Shown here: piece after piece, positions 1 to 7,767 of the stretch | Layout: every line of letters begins with the position of its first letter | Position numbering within the stretch: position 1 is the stretch's first letter | NCBI RefSeq assembly: GCF_003287285.1 | Contig: NZ_QMIG01000001.1 | Span: 310,001-374,000, forward strand | Direction: 5' to 3' | Length of the DNA: 64,000 bases | From: Phytoactinopolyspora halophila | Lineage (GTDB): Bacteria > Actinomycetota > Actinomycetes > Jiangellales > Jiangellaceae | The notes under the pieces: model-generated | What the model was told of the DNA's origin: nothing | Database searches by the model: none | The model's input: only the letters and a program-made list of their open reading frames with translations | Program-made: the position numbers and the translations under genes

Positions 1-992
1 GGATACGTCGCGGAATCGGCGTCGAACACCATCATCGCCGTGCCGTTGCCGAGATCACGAGTGGCGTCCGGGTACTCGTACGTGGTCCACGACGTCGGCC
101 CGGCCTCCCGGGCGAGCTCCACCCACTTGCGGGTGAAGTCCACCGCCTTCTCCGAGTTCATCGCCGCGACGAGCTCGTCGCCGTCGACCTCGTAGTCGAC
201 CGCGCCCTCTCGGCTGTACTGGGTCATGAACCCGGGATGGATCGTCGCCCATGACCGCGATCCGCGGAACGCCACACCGTAGCGGCTCTCCGACCGGTCG
301 GTGAGATCGATGGCCAGCTGGATGAAATCGTCGAACGTCTCCGCTGGCTTGATGCCCCGCCGATCGAACTCCGCCTTGTTGTACGCGACGACGTTGGTCT
401 CGAAGCCCCAGGGGATCGCCCACTGACCTCCGGTGCCCAGCGGGCTTCCTTGCTGGAAGTCCCACCGCGTGGCCATGCGCAAGCCCTCGTAGATGTCCTC
501 GAAGTCGTACTCGTCGCTGGTGGCCGAGGAATTCTCCAGCCACGGATCGAGATCTTCCAGCCACCCTGGAGGGCCGTATGTCCAGATGAAGTAGGCACCG
601 ATCATAAAGACGTCGTGCTCGCCACTGCCGCCAGCGAGTTCGGTGTTCAGCTTGGTGAAGTAATCCGCCTCGGGCACGAGCTCGGTCTCGACCTCGATCC
701 CGGTCAGCTCGGTGAAGTCCTTCAGCAAGGGCTGGAAGCTCTGCTGGTAGGGATGCGGTGTCTGGAGGATCTTGATGCTCTCCCCCTCCGCCTTCTTCCA
801 GTCAAAGCCGCCGCTCACCTCGTCGGCGGCGCTGCCTTCGTCGCTCGTCGTGCCGCCGCCGACACCGCACGCGGGCAGCAGGGAAGCCAGTGCCGCACCT
901 CCACCGGCGACGCCCAGGTACTTGAGAAGATCACGACGGCCTAGGCGGCGGCCGCCGTTCTGCGGTTGGAACGAAGAGCTGCGTACGGTCAT
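1..992 (-). CDS. ABC transporter substrate-binding lipoprotein (sugar-type), 3' end outside window
   Basis: Family 1-like extracellular solute-binding protein of an ABC importer; it should hold a sugar or polyol at the outer membrane face for permeases encoded beyond the left edge. Seen: an N-terminus with twin arginines (GRRDLLKY, residues 18-25), a Gly/Ala-rich hydrophobic core and a lipobox LPAC with Cys42, which together suggest a Tat-exported lipoprotein. The mature part has the lobe pattern of this family (EHDVFMIGAYFIW, WAIPWGFETNVVAYNK). The ATG at 992 is the only start that keeps the signal peptide. It lies 105 bp downstream of the dehydrogenase gene on the same strand, so one operon is likely. 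The substrate is inferred only from that neighbour. The C-terminus is missing. Confidence 0.88.
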   Translation of the reverse strand, partial: MTVRSSSFQPQNGGRRLGRRDLLKYLGVAGGGAALASLLPACGVGGGTTSDEGSAADEVSGGFDWKKAEGESIKILQTPHPYQQSFQPLLKDFTELTGIEVETELVPEADYFTKLNTELAGGSGEHDVFMIGAYFIWTYGPPGWLEDLDPWLENSSATSDEYDFEDIYEGLRMATRWDFQQGSPLGTGGQWAIPWGFETNVVAYNKAEFDRRGIKPAETFDDFIQLAIDLTDRSESRYGVAFRGSRSWATIHPGFMTQYSREGAVDYEVDGDELVAAMNSEKAVDFTRKWVELAREAGPTSWTTYEYPDATRDLGNGTAMMVFDADSATY

Positions 993-1096
993 GTCACTGC
1001 TCCAGTCAGGTCAGATGGTCTCGGGGATGTCGGCTGGTGTGCTCGAACGTCGAACCTTCGCGCTCCGCCACGGGGACGTCATGTGCGAAGAGCACG

Positions 1097-2239
1097 TCAC
1101 TCGGGAATGAGGGAAACCTTGATGGACTGCGTGCCGTCGGCCACGAGCTCCAGTCCGTCCTGGAAATCCGCGAGCGGAAGCTGGTGGGTGCAGATCTCGT
1201 TCATGGGCAATCGCCCGGACTCGACCATGCGGATCGCTGCTGGCCAGCACTCGGGGCCGAGATGAGCGCCCAGGACGTCGAGCTCCTTGTCGTCGCTGAT
1301 GATGCTCCAATCGACCGTTACGTCATCCTTGAACACGCTGTACTCGACGAAGGTGCCGAGCTTGCGCAACAGGTTGAGCCCTTGCGGCACGGCTGATGGA
1401 TGTCCCGTGCCTTCGAGGTAGACGTCGGCGCCATATCCCCCGGTCAAATCGCGCACGATGGGTTCGGGGTCAGTGTTCGAGACGTTGACGGTGAGATCGG
1501 CGCCACACTTCTCGGCCAGGGCGAGCTTCGCGTCGGATACGTCGAGGGCGACCACGCGAGCCGGGAACTTCGCGACCGCACCCGCGATCATGCCGAGCCC
1601 GATCGGGCCGCAGCCCGCGACCACCACCACATCGTCGAACCGGATGCCTGCGCGCTCCACGGCGTGCAGCGCGCAGGAGAGCGGCTCGACGAAGGCGGCA
1701 TGGGCGGGCGAGAGTTCGCCACTCACGCGATAGACGCGTGCTTCCGGCGGGAAGGTCATGTACGACGCCATCGCGCCCGGGGTGCGGCGCTTGAACCCGT
1801 AGAGGTCGTGTGGTGCGCACATCCAGTACTGACCGCGCGTGCAATACCGGCACTGCCAGCACGGCACGATCTGTTCCGAGACGACACGATCTCCGGGCTC
1901 GACACCCCACTTCTCGCGCGCCGCGTCGTCGAGAGCGACGACCCGTCCGGTGAACTCGTGGCCCGGGATGACCCGGGTCTCGGCCCAGGCGGGCCGGATG
2001 GCATCCCCCCAGAACTTGGCCGCGCCGTGATAGCACTTCAGGTCGCTCGCACAGATACCGACGGCTTCGACTCGCACCAACGCACCCCCCTGTGGTGGCG
2101 AGGGGACCGGCACCTCTTCGAGCCGGTAATCGCGCGGCCCGTGGCATACGACCGCCTGCATCGTCTCCGGCACATCGGACGCTCGTGGGGTCGACGCGGG
2201 CGCTGTGGCCTCGGCTGGTGTGCGGGTGTGGGACTGCAT
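1097..2239 (-). CDS. Zinc-dependent MDR-family polyol/alcohol dehydrogenase
   Basis: Medium-chain NAD(P)-dependent dehydrogenase of about 380 residues. The catalytic zinc ligands are visible (GICASDLKCYHG, then PGHEFTGRV), the four-Cys structural zinc loop is complete (PCWQCRYCTRGQYWMC), and the Rossmann motif VAGCGPIGLG is followed by VALDVSD, whose acidic residue favours NAD. It resembles sorbitol and erythritol/threitol dehydrogenases. The ATG at 2239 is chosen because a perfect GGAGG lies six bases upstream; longer versions lack such a site. It probably leads the operon with the binding protein downstream and is controlled by the divergent SorC-type gene, which fits inducible polyol oxidation. 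The exact polyol cannot be read from sequence. Confidence 0.9.
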   Translation of the reverse strand: MQSHTRTPAEATAPASTPRASDVPETMQAVVCHGPRDYRLEEVPVPSPPQGGALVRVEAVGICASDLKCYHGAAKFWGDAIRPAWAETRVIPGHEFTGRVVALDDAAREKWGVEPGDRVVSEQIVPCWQCRYCTRGQYWMCAPHDLYGFKRRTPGAMASYMTFPPEARVYRVSGELSPAHAAFVEPLSCALHAVERAGIRFDDVVVVAGCGPIGLGMIAGAVAKFPARVVALDVSDAKLALAEKCGADLTVNVSNTDPEPIVRDLTGGYGADVYLEGTGHPSAVPQGLNLLRKLGTFVEYSVFKDDVTVDWSIISDDKELDVLGAHLGPECWPAAIRMVESGRLPMNEICTHQLPLADFQDGLELVADGTQSIKVSLIPE

Positions 2240-2414
2240 GAGGAACCTCCAGCACCTCGTCGCGACGGCGGTCAACGCTGACTCGCGGATGTAATGCGCG
2301 ACACACTAGACTGAATATGAAAAATTGTCCAGAACACATGTGCAGATGTACGTCATCGCAGAGATGATGTTCTGTCTCATGCCGGAAGGGCGCGAGAACG
2401 TGCAGACTGAGGGC

Positions 2415-3422
2415 ATGCAACGTCCCGATCCAGATCGCCAGGCAGAGGCACATGCCGTGGCAGAGACGCGATTTCCTCCGGACCTGATGTACGCCGCGGC
2501 CCGCCTGTACTACCTCGAAGACGCCAACCAGGCGGAAGTGGCACGCAGGCTGAGCACCAGCCGCGCCACCGTGAGCCGGCTGCTGTCCGAGGCACGCCGC
2601 CAGGGCATCGTCCGGATCGACGTCGTCTTCCCCGAGGTCGTGGATTCCGCCGACCTCGCCGCGCGCGTAGCTTCGGCACTCGATCTGGAACGCGTCTACC
2701 TGTCCCAGACATCGGCATCGGCACACCCGGGTCGCGCCCTGGCACCCGCACTCTCCGAGGCGCTGGAATCAGTCGGATTGGCCTCCGGCGACGTCCTCCT
2801 GGTCTCCAGCGGGCGCACCGTCTACGAGGCTGCGCAGTTCGAGCTGCCCCGGTTGCCAGGCGTGATGGTTGCCCCCACCGTCGGCGGTCAGGACGAACCC
2901 GAAGCGTGGTATCAGACGAACGAGATCACTCGTGAGGTCGCATACAAGATCGGTGGGCGCCCGACGTTCTTGTACGCACCCGCGCTCCCGGGCGCCGATC
3001 TGTACGCCAGCCTCCTGGACGACCCCTCGATCCGCAGAGTGCTCGAGCTGTGGAAATCCGCCACATGCGTCGTCACCGGGGTCGGTGCCCCTCCACTGAC
3101 CAGGAACTCCATACCGGCGTTCATCCCCACGGACGCCGCCAGCCTGCGCACCGCCGTCGCCGACGTCTGCTGCCGCTTCTACGATCGGGAGGGAAAGCCG
3201 GTTGAATTCCCCGGCAGCGATCGGCTCATGGCGACCGGGCTGGATGTCTTGCAGGACATTCCCTACGGAATCGGCGTCGCCGTCGGCGCTGACAAGGTCG
3301 GCGGCATCATCGCCGGCGCCCACGCCGGATACTTCAATCACCTGGTCACCGACCCGGAGACGGCCGCCATGCTGCTCTCGGCCGCCGAGAAACAACAACA
3401 TCCCTCCTCCCCCTCCCGCTGA
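2415..3422 (+). CDS. SorC/DeoR-type sugar-binding transcriptional regulator
   Basis: Regulator of about 335 residues: an N-terminal helix-turn-helix (AEVARRLSTSRATVSRLLSEAR) followed by a SorC sugar-phosphate binding domain (KSATCVVTGVGAP, GVAVGADKVGGIIAGA). It is divergent from the dehydrogenase/binding-protein genes, so it probably senses a phosphorylated sugar or polyol and controls that operon and itself. ATG 2415 is preceded by GAGGG; in-frame starts at 2325 (TTG) and 2343 would add a tail without family resemblance. The 175 bp between the divergent starts contains an 8-bp palindrome CACATGTG (2335-2342) and an AT-rich patch, candidates for operator and promoters. The TGA stop is the first triplet of a palindromic element (3414-3474). 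Confidence 0.87.
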   Translation: MQRPDPDRQAEAHAVAETRFPPDLMYAAARLYYLEDANQAEVARRLSTSRATVSRLLSEARRQGIVRIDVVFPEVVDSADLAARVASALDLERVYLSQTSASAHPGRALAPALSEALESVGLASGDVLLVSSGRTVYEAAQFELPRLPGVMVAPTVGGQDEPEAWYQTNEITREVAYKIGGRPTFLYAPALPGADLYASLLDDPSIRRVLELWKSATCVVTGVGAPPLTRNSIPAFIPTDAASLRTAVADVCCRFYDREGKPVEFPGSDRLMATGLDVLQDIPYGIGVAVGADKVGGIIAGAHAGYFNHLVTDPETAAMLLSAAEKQQHPSSPSR

Positions 3423-3474
3423 TCATGAACACTAAACGGCCTATGTAGTCGCTTAGTGTTCATGATCAGCGGGA
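3414..3474. repeat. Palindromic element, copy 1 (gene-end hairpin)
   Basis: Perfect 22-bp arms (3414-3435 and 3453-3474) around a 17-nt loop. The inner arm is TGATCATGAACACTAA and the outer arm TCCCGC pairs with GCGGGA; a single mismatch then separates a few more pairs. It lies between the convergent SorC gene and ABC permease, where it can act as a bidirectional terminator, and supplies the TGA stop of the SorC gene. The same core recurs at 7699, 10289 and 40815 with different but still complementary outer arms. Confidence 0.9.
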
Positions 3475-3523
3475 AGGGAAGCGGGAAGGGAGGAGGGATG
3501 TGGGGGGGCGAGGTCGGGCCGGG

Positions 3524-4705
3524 TCAGGCGCGCGTGAGCGTCACCCGTAACCGCCACGCGGCGAGGCCGAGAAACACGACGGCGAACGCCAGGAGCACAC
3601 CCAGCTGGGGCAGGATGTCCACGATCGTCCCGCCCCTCCGGCCGACCTCGGTGAACGCTTCGAGCGCCCAACTGTGCGGCGTCGCGTGCGCGACGGCACG
3701 CATCGTCGAGCTGAACAGCTCCAGCGGAAGCATGGTGCCGCCGAGCGCACCGAGGCCGAGCCCGATCATCACGGTCACCCCGGCCGCCTGCTCGTCATTG
3801 TGCATCAGAGCGCCGACGAGCATGGCAGCACCGGCTGCCACCAGCGCGAACACCGTGATCAGTACGATCACGGACACGAGGTCGCCCCACTCGACTCCGA
3901 AGAGCACGGCCGACACGACGATGATGTACACCGCTTGAAACAGGCCCACGAACCATCGACCGGCTCCCTCACCGAGCACGATGGTCCACACGCTCGTGGG
4001 TGACGCGAGCATGCGCCGGCTCACACCGTACGTGCGGCTCTGTATCAGGGCCGCAGCACCGGTCAACGTGTTGAGGAACGTCATGAGGAGCAGCATCCCG
4101 GCAGCGATCTGCTCGAACCCGAACGACTGTTCCGCATCCTCACCGCCCGGCAGTACACGCTCGATCTCGATGTCGGGCAGCGCCTCCGCCGTACGGCCGA
4201 CGACCTCAGCCACCTCCCCAGATTCCGCGCCGGACGCCGCGCGCAGCTGACCGATCACGCTGGGAACGACAGCCGCGGACTCGAACGCGCGGGTGACCAC
4301 ACCCTCGATCTGAGCGGCCTCGTCGGTCGAGCTCAGCAACATCCGAAGCTGCACTCCACCGTCGTCGCGCAGCATCTGCGAGGCGTCGTCGGGCGCGACG
4401 ACACCGACCGTCACCGTGTCCTCGGCGACGAGATCCTCCAGCTCGCTCACACCGGTGCGGCGCACCTCCACCGATCCCGTCTCCTCAAGCCGCTCGGCGG
4501 CGTCGTCGACGAACTCGCCCGTTCCGGCGACACCGACCTCGGGGGCGTTGTCCTCACCGAACTGCACCCCCAGCACGGCGATGATCAGGACCGGGAAGAT
4601 GAACACGAAGAAGAGGTTGATCCGTTCGCGGAACATGCGCACGAGGTTGTACCGGGCCATGGTCCACACCTTCGGCGCCACATGCGCCCGCCCATTCCTG
4701 GTCAT
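3524..4705 (-). CDS. ABC-2 type exporter permease (second permease of the operon)
   Basis: Membrane permease of 393 residues with ABC-2 topology: one N-terminal helix (LFFVFIFPVLIIAVLGV), an extracellular domain of about 170 residues, then a cluster of five or six helices including the conserved RRMLASPTSVWTIVLGEG region. It overlaps the upstream permease by four bases (ATGA at 4702-4705), so translation is coupled. With the sister permease and two ATPases it should form a heteromeric exporter, probably for drugs or lipophilic compounds; the cargo is unknown. It ends about 50 bp from palindromic element copy 1. Confidence 0.88.
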   Translation of the reverse strand: MTRNGRAHVAPKVWTMARYNLVRMFRERINLFFVFIFPVLIIAVLGVQFGEDNAPEVGVAGTGEFVDDAAERLEETGSVEVRRTGVSELEDLVAEDTVTVGVVAPDDASQMLRDDGGVQLRMLLSSTDEAAQIEGVVTRAFESAAVVPSVIGQLRAASGAESGEVAEVVGRTAEALPDIEIERVLPGGEDAEQSFGFEQIAAGMLLLMTFLNTLTGAAALIQSRTYGVSRRMLASPTSVWTIVLGEGAGRWFVGLFQAVYIIVVSAVLFGVEWGDLVSVIVLITVFALVAAGAAMLVGALMHNDEQAAGVTVMIGLGLGALGGTMLPLELFSSTMRAVAHATPHSWALEAFTEVGRRGGTIVDILPQLGVLLAFAVVFLGLAAWRLRVTLTRA

Positions 4706-5892
4706 GGCGTCAACCTCCGGCGCAGGAGAACGGTAGCAGGCACACCGACGACGACCGCGATAGCGACGAGCGCGGCCACGTGCGGGAGCACGACGCTCCC
4801 CGAGTCCGCGCCGGCCAGCGAGTCCAAGCCTTCGAGAAACCAGTAATGCGGGGTGAGCTGGGACAACACACCGAGAATGCCCTCACTAGCTACCGGAAAC
4901 CACGAGCCGCCCAACATGGCGAGACCGACAGCGACGATGGCCTGTACGCCACTCGCGCCTTCTGCCGTCTTCGCGATTCCGGCAACCACGGCCATGAGCG
5001 CCACCGCCGTGAGGACGGCCGCGAGTACCAGCGCCGACACCCCGAGCCATGGCCCCCAATCGGCATCCATCAACACCGCTCCGGCCACCATGAGAATCAC
5101 GGTTGCCAGCGCGCCCAGGACGTAGCTCACGATGCCCTTGGCGGCCAGGATGGCGTCCCGGCGGATCGGTGCTGCCAGCAACCGTCGCATCGTGCCCGTC
5201 TCCTTCTCGGACAGGAGAGTGGTGACACCGAACGAGACGGTGAAGAAGACGAACATCACCACCATGCCGGCCAGCATCCGAGAACCCGTGTCCAGCCCTT
5301 CTCCACCGGGCCATTCCCGGTGCAGATCCAGATCGGCCTCCTGCAATGCCGGTTCCGTGGATGTTCCGAGTTGCTGGCCGGCACCAGCGGCCAGGCGGCT
5401 TCGTTCGATGTCGGTGACGAGGCCGTCGGCGATGGACTCGACGATGCCGACCTGGATGGGCCGATCCGGATCGGCCACGACACGCAGGCGCGGTGCCTGC
5501 CCGCCGCCGGAGGTGACGTCGGCACCGAAACCCTCGGGGATGACGATGACGGCGTCGAGCCCCTGCTCGTCGATCGCGGACCGCACGTCCAGCTCGCCGT
5601 CCGACGTGCCGTCCGGGCCGGTGCCGGAATCGCCGTCGAACGTGACGATCGTCACACCGCCCTCGCCGTCGATCGCGGAGACGCCCTCGTACAGCCGGCC
5701 CGAGATCTCGGACTGGTCGGCGTCGACCACGCCCGCGCGCACCTCCAGCTCGTCACCCCCGAGGCCGCCGAACACGAGATCGAAAATGATCGCCAGGACG
5801 AACGGCGTCACGATGCCGACGAGAAAGAAGGACTTGTCCCGCAGCCGTTGGCGCATGTCCTTGACCGTGATGGTGCGCACAGCAGCGATCAT
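4702..5892 (-). CDS. ABC-2 type exporter permease (first permease of the operon)
   Basis: Permease of 396 residues: N-terminal cytoplasmic helix (TITVKDMRQRLRDKS), a first membrane span, a large extracellular loop (about residues 45-190), then helices including VVMFVFFTVSFGVTTLLSEKE and the typical motif GTMRRLLAAPIRRDAILAAK. ATG 5892 overlaps the TGA of the upstream ATPase (ATGA), marking translational coupling. It pairs with the permease at 3524-4705. Extra sequence upstream in the same frame lies inside the ATPase gene and is not real. Confidence 0.88.
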   Translation of the reverse strand: MIAAVRTITVKDMRQRLRDKSFFLVGIVTPFVLAIIFDLVFGGLGGDELEVRAGVVDADQSEISGRLYEGVSAIDGEGGVTIVTFDGDSGTGPDGTSDGELDVRSAIDEQGLDAVIVIPEGFGADVTSGGGQAPRLRVVADPDRPIQVGIVESIADGLVTDIERSRLAAGAGQQLGTSTEPALQEADLDLHREWPGGEGLDTGSRMLAGMVVMFVFFTVSFGVTTLLSEKETGTMRRLLAAPIRRDAILAAKGIVSYVLGALATVILMVAGAVLMDADWGPWLGVSALVLAAVLTAVALMAVVAGIAKTAEGASGVQAIVAVGLAMLGGSWFPVASEGILGVLSQLTPHYWFLEGLDSLAGADSGSVVLPHVAALVAIAVVVGVPATVLLRRRLTP

Positions 5893-6869
5893 TCGCGCAG
5901 CGCCTTCCCCGTCAGATGCAAGAACACGGCTTCCAGGTCTGGACGCGTCACCTCGATCGATCCGACCTGGGCACCACCGTCGACGAGATGATTGATCACG
6001 GCAGGGAGATGCCGGGAACCGTCGTCGGCCATGACGACGATCGCATGATCTTCGGTGCTCGCCTCCACGACCCCGGAGATGTCGCGGATGTGTCCGATCG
6101 CGGCATCGACGCTTCCCGTCACCTCGATGCGCACCCGATCGTTCTCCCCAACCCGCGAGATCAGCTGCTCGGTCGTGCCTTCGGCGACCACCCGGCCGGA
6201 GTCGATGATGCCGATGCGATCGCACAGCCTCTCGGCTTCTTCCATGTAGTGCGTCGTGTAGAGCACGGCCATGCCGCCGCCGGACAGTGCCTCCACCGAT
6301 TCGAGGATGGCGTTTCGAGACTGCGGATCGACCCCGACGGTCGGCTCGTCGAGAATCAGCAGGCGCGGCGAATGCAGCAGGCCGATCCCGATGTTCAGCC
6401 TGCGTTTCATGCCGCCGGAGTACTTGCTCGTGCGTTCCTTGCGCCGGTCGGCGAGTCCGATCACCTCGAGCACCTCGTCTGCCCGCGCTCGCGCGTCGCG
6501 CTTCGACATGCCATAGAGCGAGGCGAAGAACATCAGGTTCTCTTCGGCGCTCAAGTCCGGGTAGATGGCCAGATCCTGCGGAACCAGGCCGATGGCCTCG
6601 CGACCTTGTGTCGAGCGTGGTTTGATCTGTGTACCCGCGACCGTCACCGTGCCGCTGTCGGGTTCGAGCAGCCCAGCGATCATCGAAATCGCCGTGGTCT
6701 TGCCGGCGCCGTTCGGCCCCAGCAGCCCGTACGTCTCACCCGGATCGATGGACAATGACACGTCGTCGACTGCCTGTAGCTTGTCGAACCGCTTGTACAG
6801 GTGGGCGGCCTCGACGAGGGGATCATTCACAGCCGACACGATAATGGTTCCGGGAAACCGTTCCGCCAT
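5889..6869 (-). CDS. ABC transporter ATP-binding protein (complete motifs)
   Basis: Drug-exporter type nucleotide-binding subunit, 326 residues. Seen: Walker A GPNGAGKTT, Q-loop LVPQDLAIYP, signature YSGGMKRRLNIG, Walker B LLILDEPTVGVD and H-loop TTHYMEEA, then a C-terminal extension of about 80 residues typical of DrrA/CcmA-like proteins (EVTRPDLEAVFLHLTGK). All catalytic elements are intact, in contrast to its partner upstream. ATG 6869 starts seven bases after the partner's stop; a GTG about ten codons later is an alternative. It probably energises the two permeases downstream. Confidence 0.92.
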   Translation of the reverse strand: MAERFPGTIIVSAVNDPLVEAAHLYKRFDKLQAVDDVSLSIDPGETYGLLGPNGAGKTTAISMIAGLLEPDSGTVTVAGTQIKPRSTQGREAIGLVPQDLAIYPDLSAEENLMFFASLYGMSKRDARARADEVLEVIGLADRRKERTSKYSGGMKRRLNIGIGLLHSPRLLILDEPTVGVDPQSRNAILESVEALSGGGMAVLYTTHYMEEAERLCDRIGIIDSGRVVAEGTTEQLISRVGENDRVRIEVTGSVDAAIGHIRDISGVVEASTEDHAIVVMADDGSRHLPAVINHLVDGGAQVGSIEVTRPDLEAVFLHLTGKALRE

Positions 6870-6876
6870 CCGGCCG

Positions 6877-7638
6877 TCAGACCCGGACGTTCTCCCCCTC
6901 GACGGCACGGAACACGGCATCGAGGTTCTCGTCACCGCGCATCGTCTCGATCTCCTGCGGCGTGCCTTCGGCGACCGCATGCCCCGCATCGAGAACGGAG
7001 ATCCGATCACAAAGCCGGGTGACCTGACGCGGATCGTGCGACGTGTACAGCACGGCCATGTCCATGCCACGCAGCGAATCCACGGCGCGCAACACCGCCT
7101 CCTGCTCGTCGCGGTCCACCCCGAACGTCGGCTCGTCCAGGATCAGCAGGCGCGGCCGGTGCAGCAGGCCGATACCGATGTTCAACTGGTGCTTGATGGC
7201 GTCCGAGCACTTGCTCATCCGCACCGGCGCCTGCCGGTCCAGGTCGGAGAGCCCGAGCTGCTCCAGCACCTCGGCCGCACGTTCCCGGGCAGCACGCTTG
7301 GACATACCGTTCAGGCAACCGAAGAACGTCAAGTTCTGTTCAGCGGTCAGGTCGGGGTATATGGCAAGGTCGGGCGGGACATAGCCGATGCACTCCCGGG
7401 CCCGGCCGGCTTGCGGCGTGACCTCCATACCGGCCACCGTCACCGTGCCTTCGTCCGGCTCCACCAATCCCGCGACGACCGACAGGGCCGTCGTCTTGCC
7501 GGAGCCATGCGGGCCGAGCAGGCCGTAGATCTCCCCAGCGTCGATATGGAAGGAAAGACCGTCGACCGCCCGGATGCCCGGAAAGTGCTTACATAGTCCC
7601 GATACTTCGACCAGACGTGTGTCTATCATCACACTCAC
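6877..7638 (-). CDS. ABC transporter ATP-binding protein with eroded signature and Q-loop
   Basis: Paralogue of the neighbouring ATPase, 253 residues. Walker A (GPHGSGKTT), Walker B (LLILDEPTFGVD) and the switch His (YTSHD) are kept. The Q-loop Gln is replaced by Pro (YVPPDLAIYP against LVPQDLAIYP in the neighbour) and the signature SGG is lost (SKCSDAIKHQLNIG against SKYSGGMKRRLNIG). The C-terminal extension present in the partner is also absent. It may form the degenerate half of an asymmetric ATPase dimer or be on the way to loss of function. It is first in a four-gene operon with tightly packed genes. ATG 7638 and 7629 are both possible starts. Confidence 0.85.
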   Translation of the reverse strand: MSVMIDTRLVEVSGLCKHFPGIRAVDGLSFHIDAGEIYGLLGPHGSGKTTALSVVAGLVEPDEGTVTVAGMEVTPQAGRARECIGYVPPDLAIYPDLTAEQNLTFFGCLNGMSKRAARERAAEVLEQLGLSDLDRQAPVRMSKCSDAIKHQLNIGIGLLHRPRLLILDEPTFGVDRDEQEAVLRAVDSLRGMDMAVLYTSHDPRQVTRLCDRISVLDAGHAVAEGTPQEIETMRGDENLDAVFRAVEGENVRV

Positions 7639-7698
7639 GAATCTTCACAATAGCGCGCTCTCGCATCAGTGCAATGCGACGTGCGAAATCGATCCCCA

Positions 7699-7767
7699 AC
7701 CATCCCGCTGATCATGAACAGTAAGCGACTACATAGAGCGACTAGTGTTCATGATCAGCGGGATGGT
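7699..7767. repeat. Palindromic element, copy 2 (end of cydC)
   Basis: Perfect 22-bp arms (7699-7720 and 7746-7767). The core TGATCATGAACA is shared with the other copies; the outer arm ACCATCCCGC is its own and pairs fully with GCGGGATGGT. Relative to copy 1 the loop sequence is inverted: its reverse strand contains CTATGTAGTCGCTTA, which is also in copy 1. It encodes the last seven residues (HPADHEH) and the TAG stop of cydC, and separates the cyd operon from the downstream exporter operon on the same strand. Confidence 0.9.
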
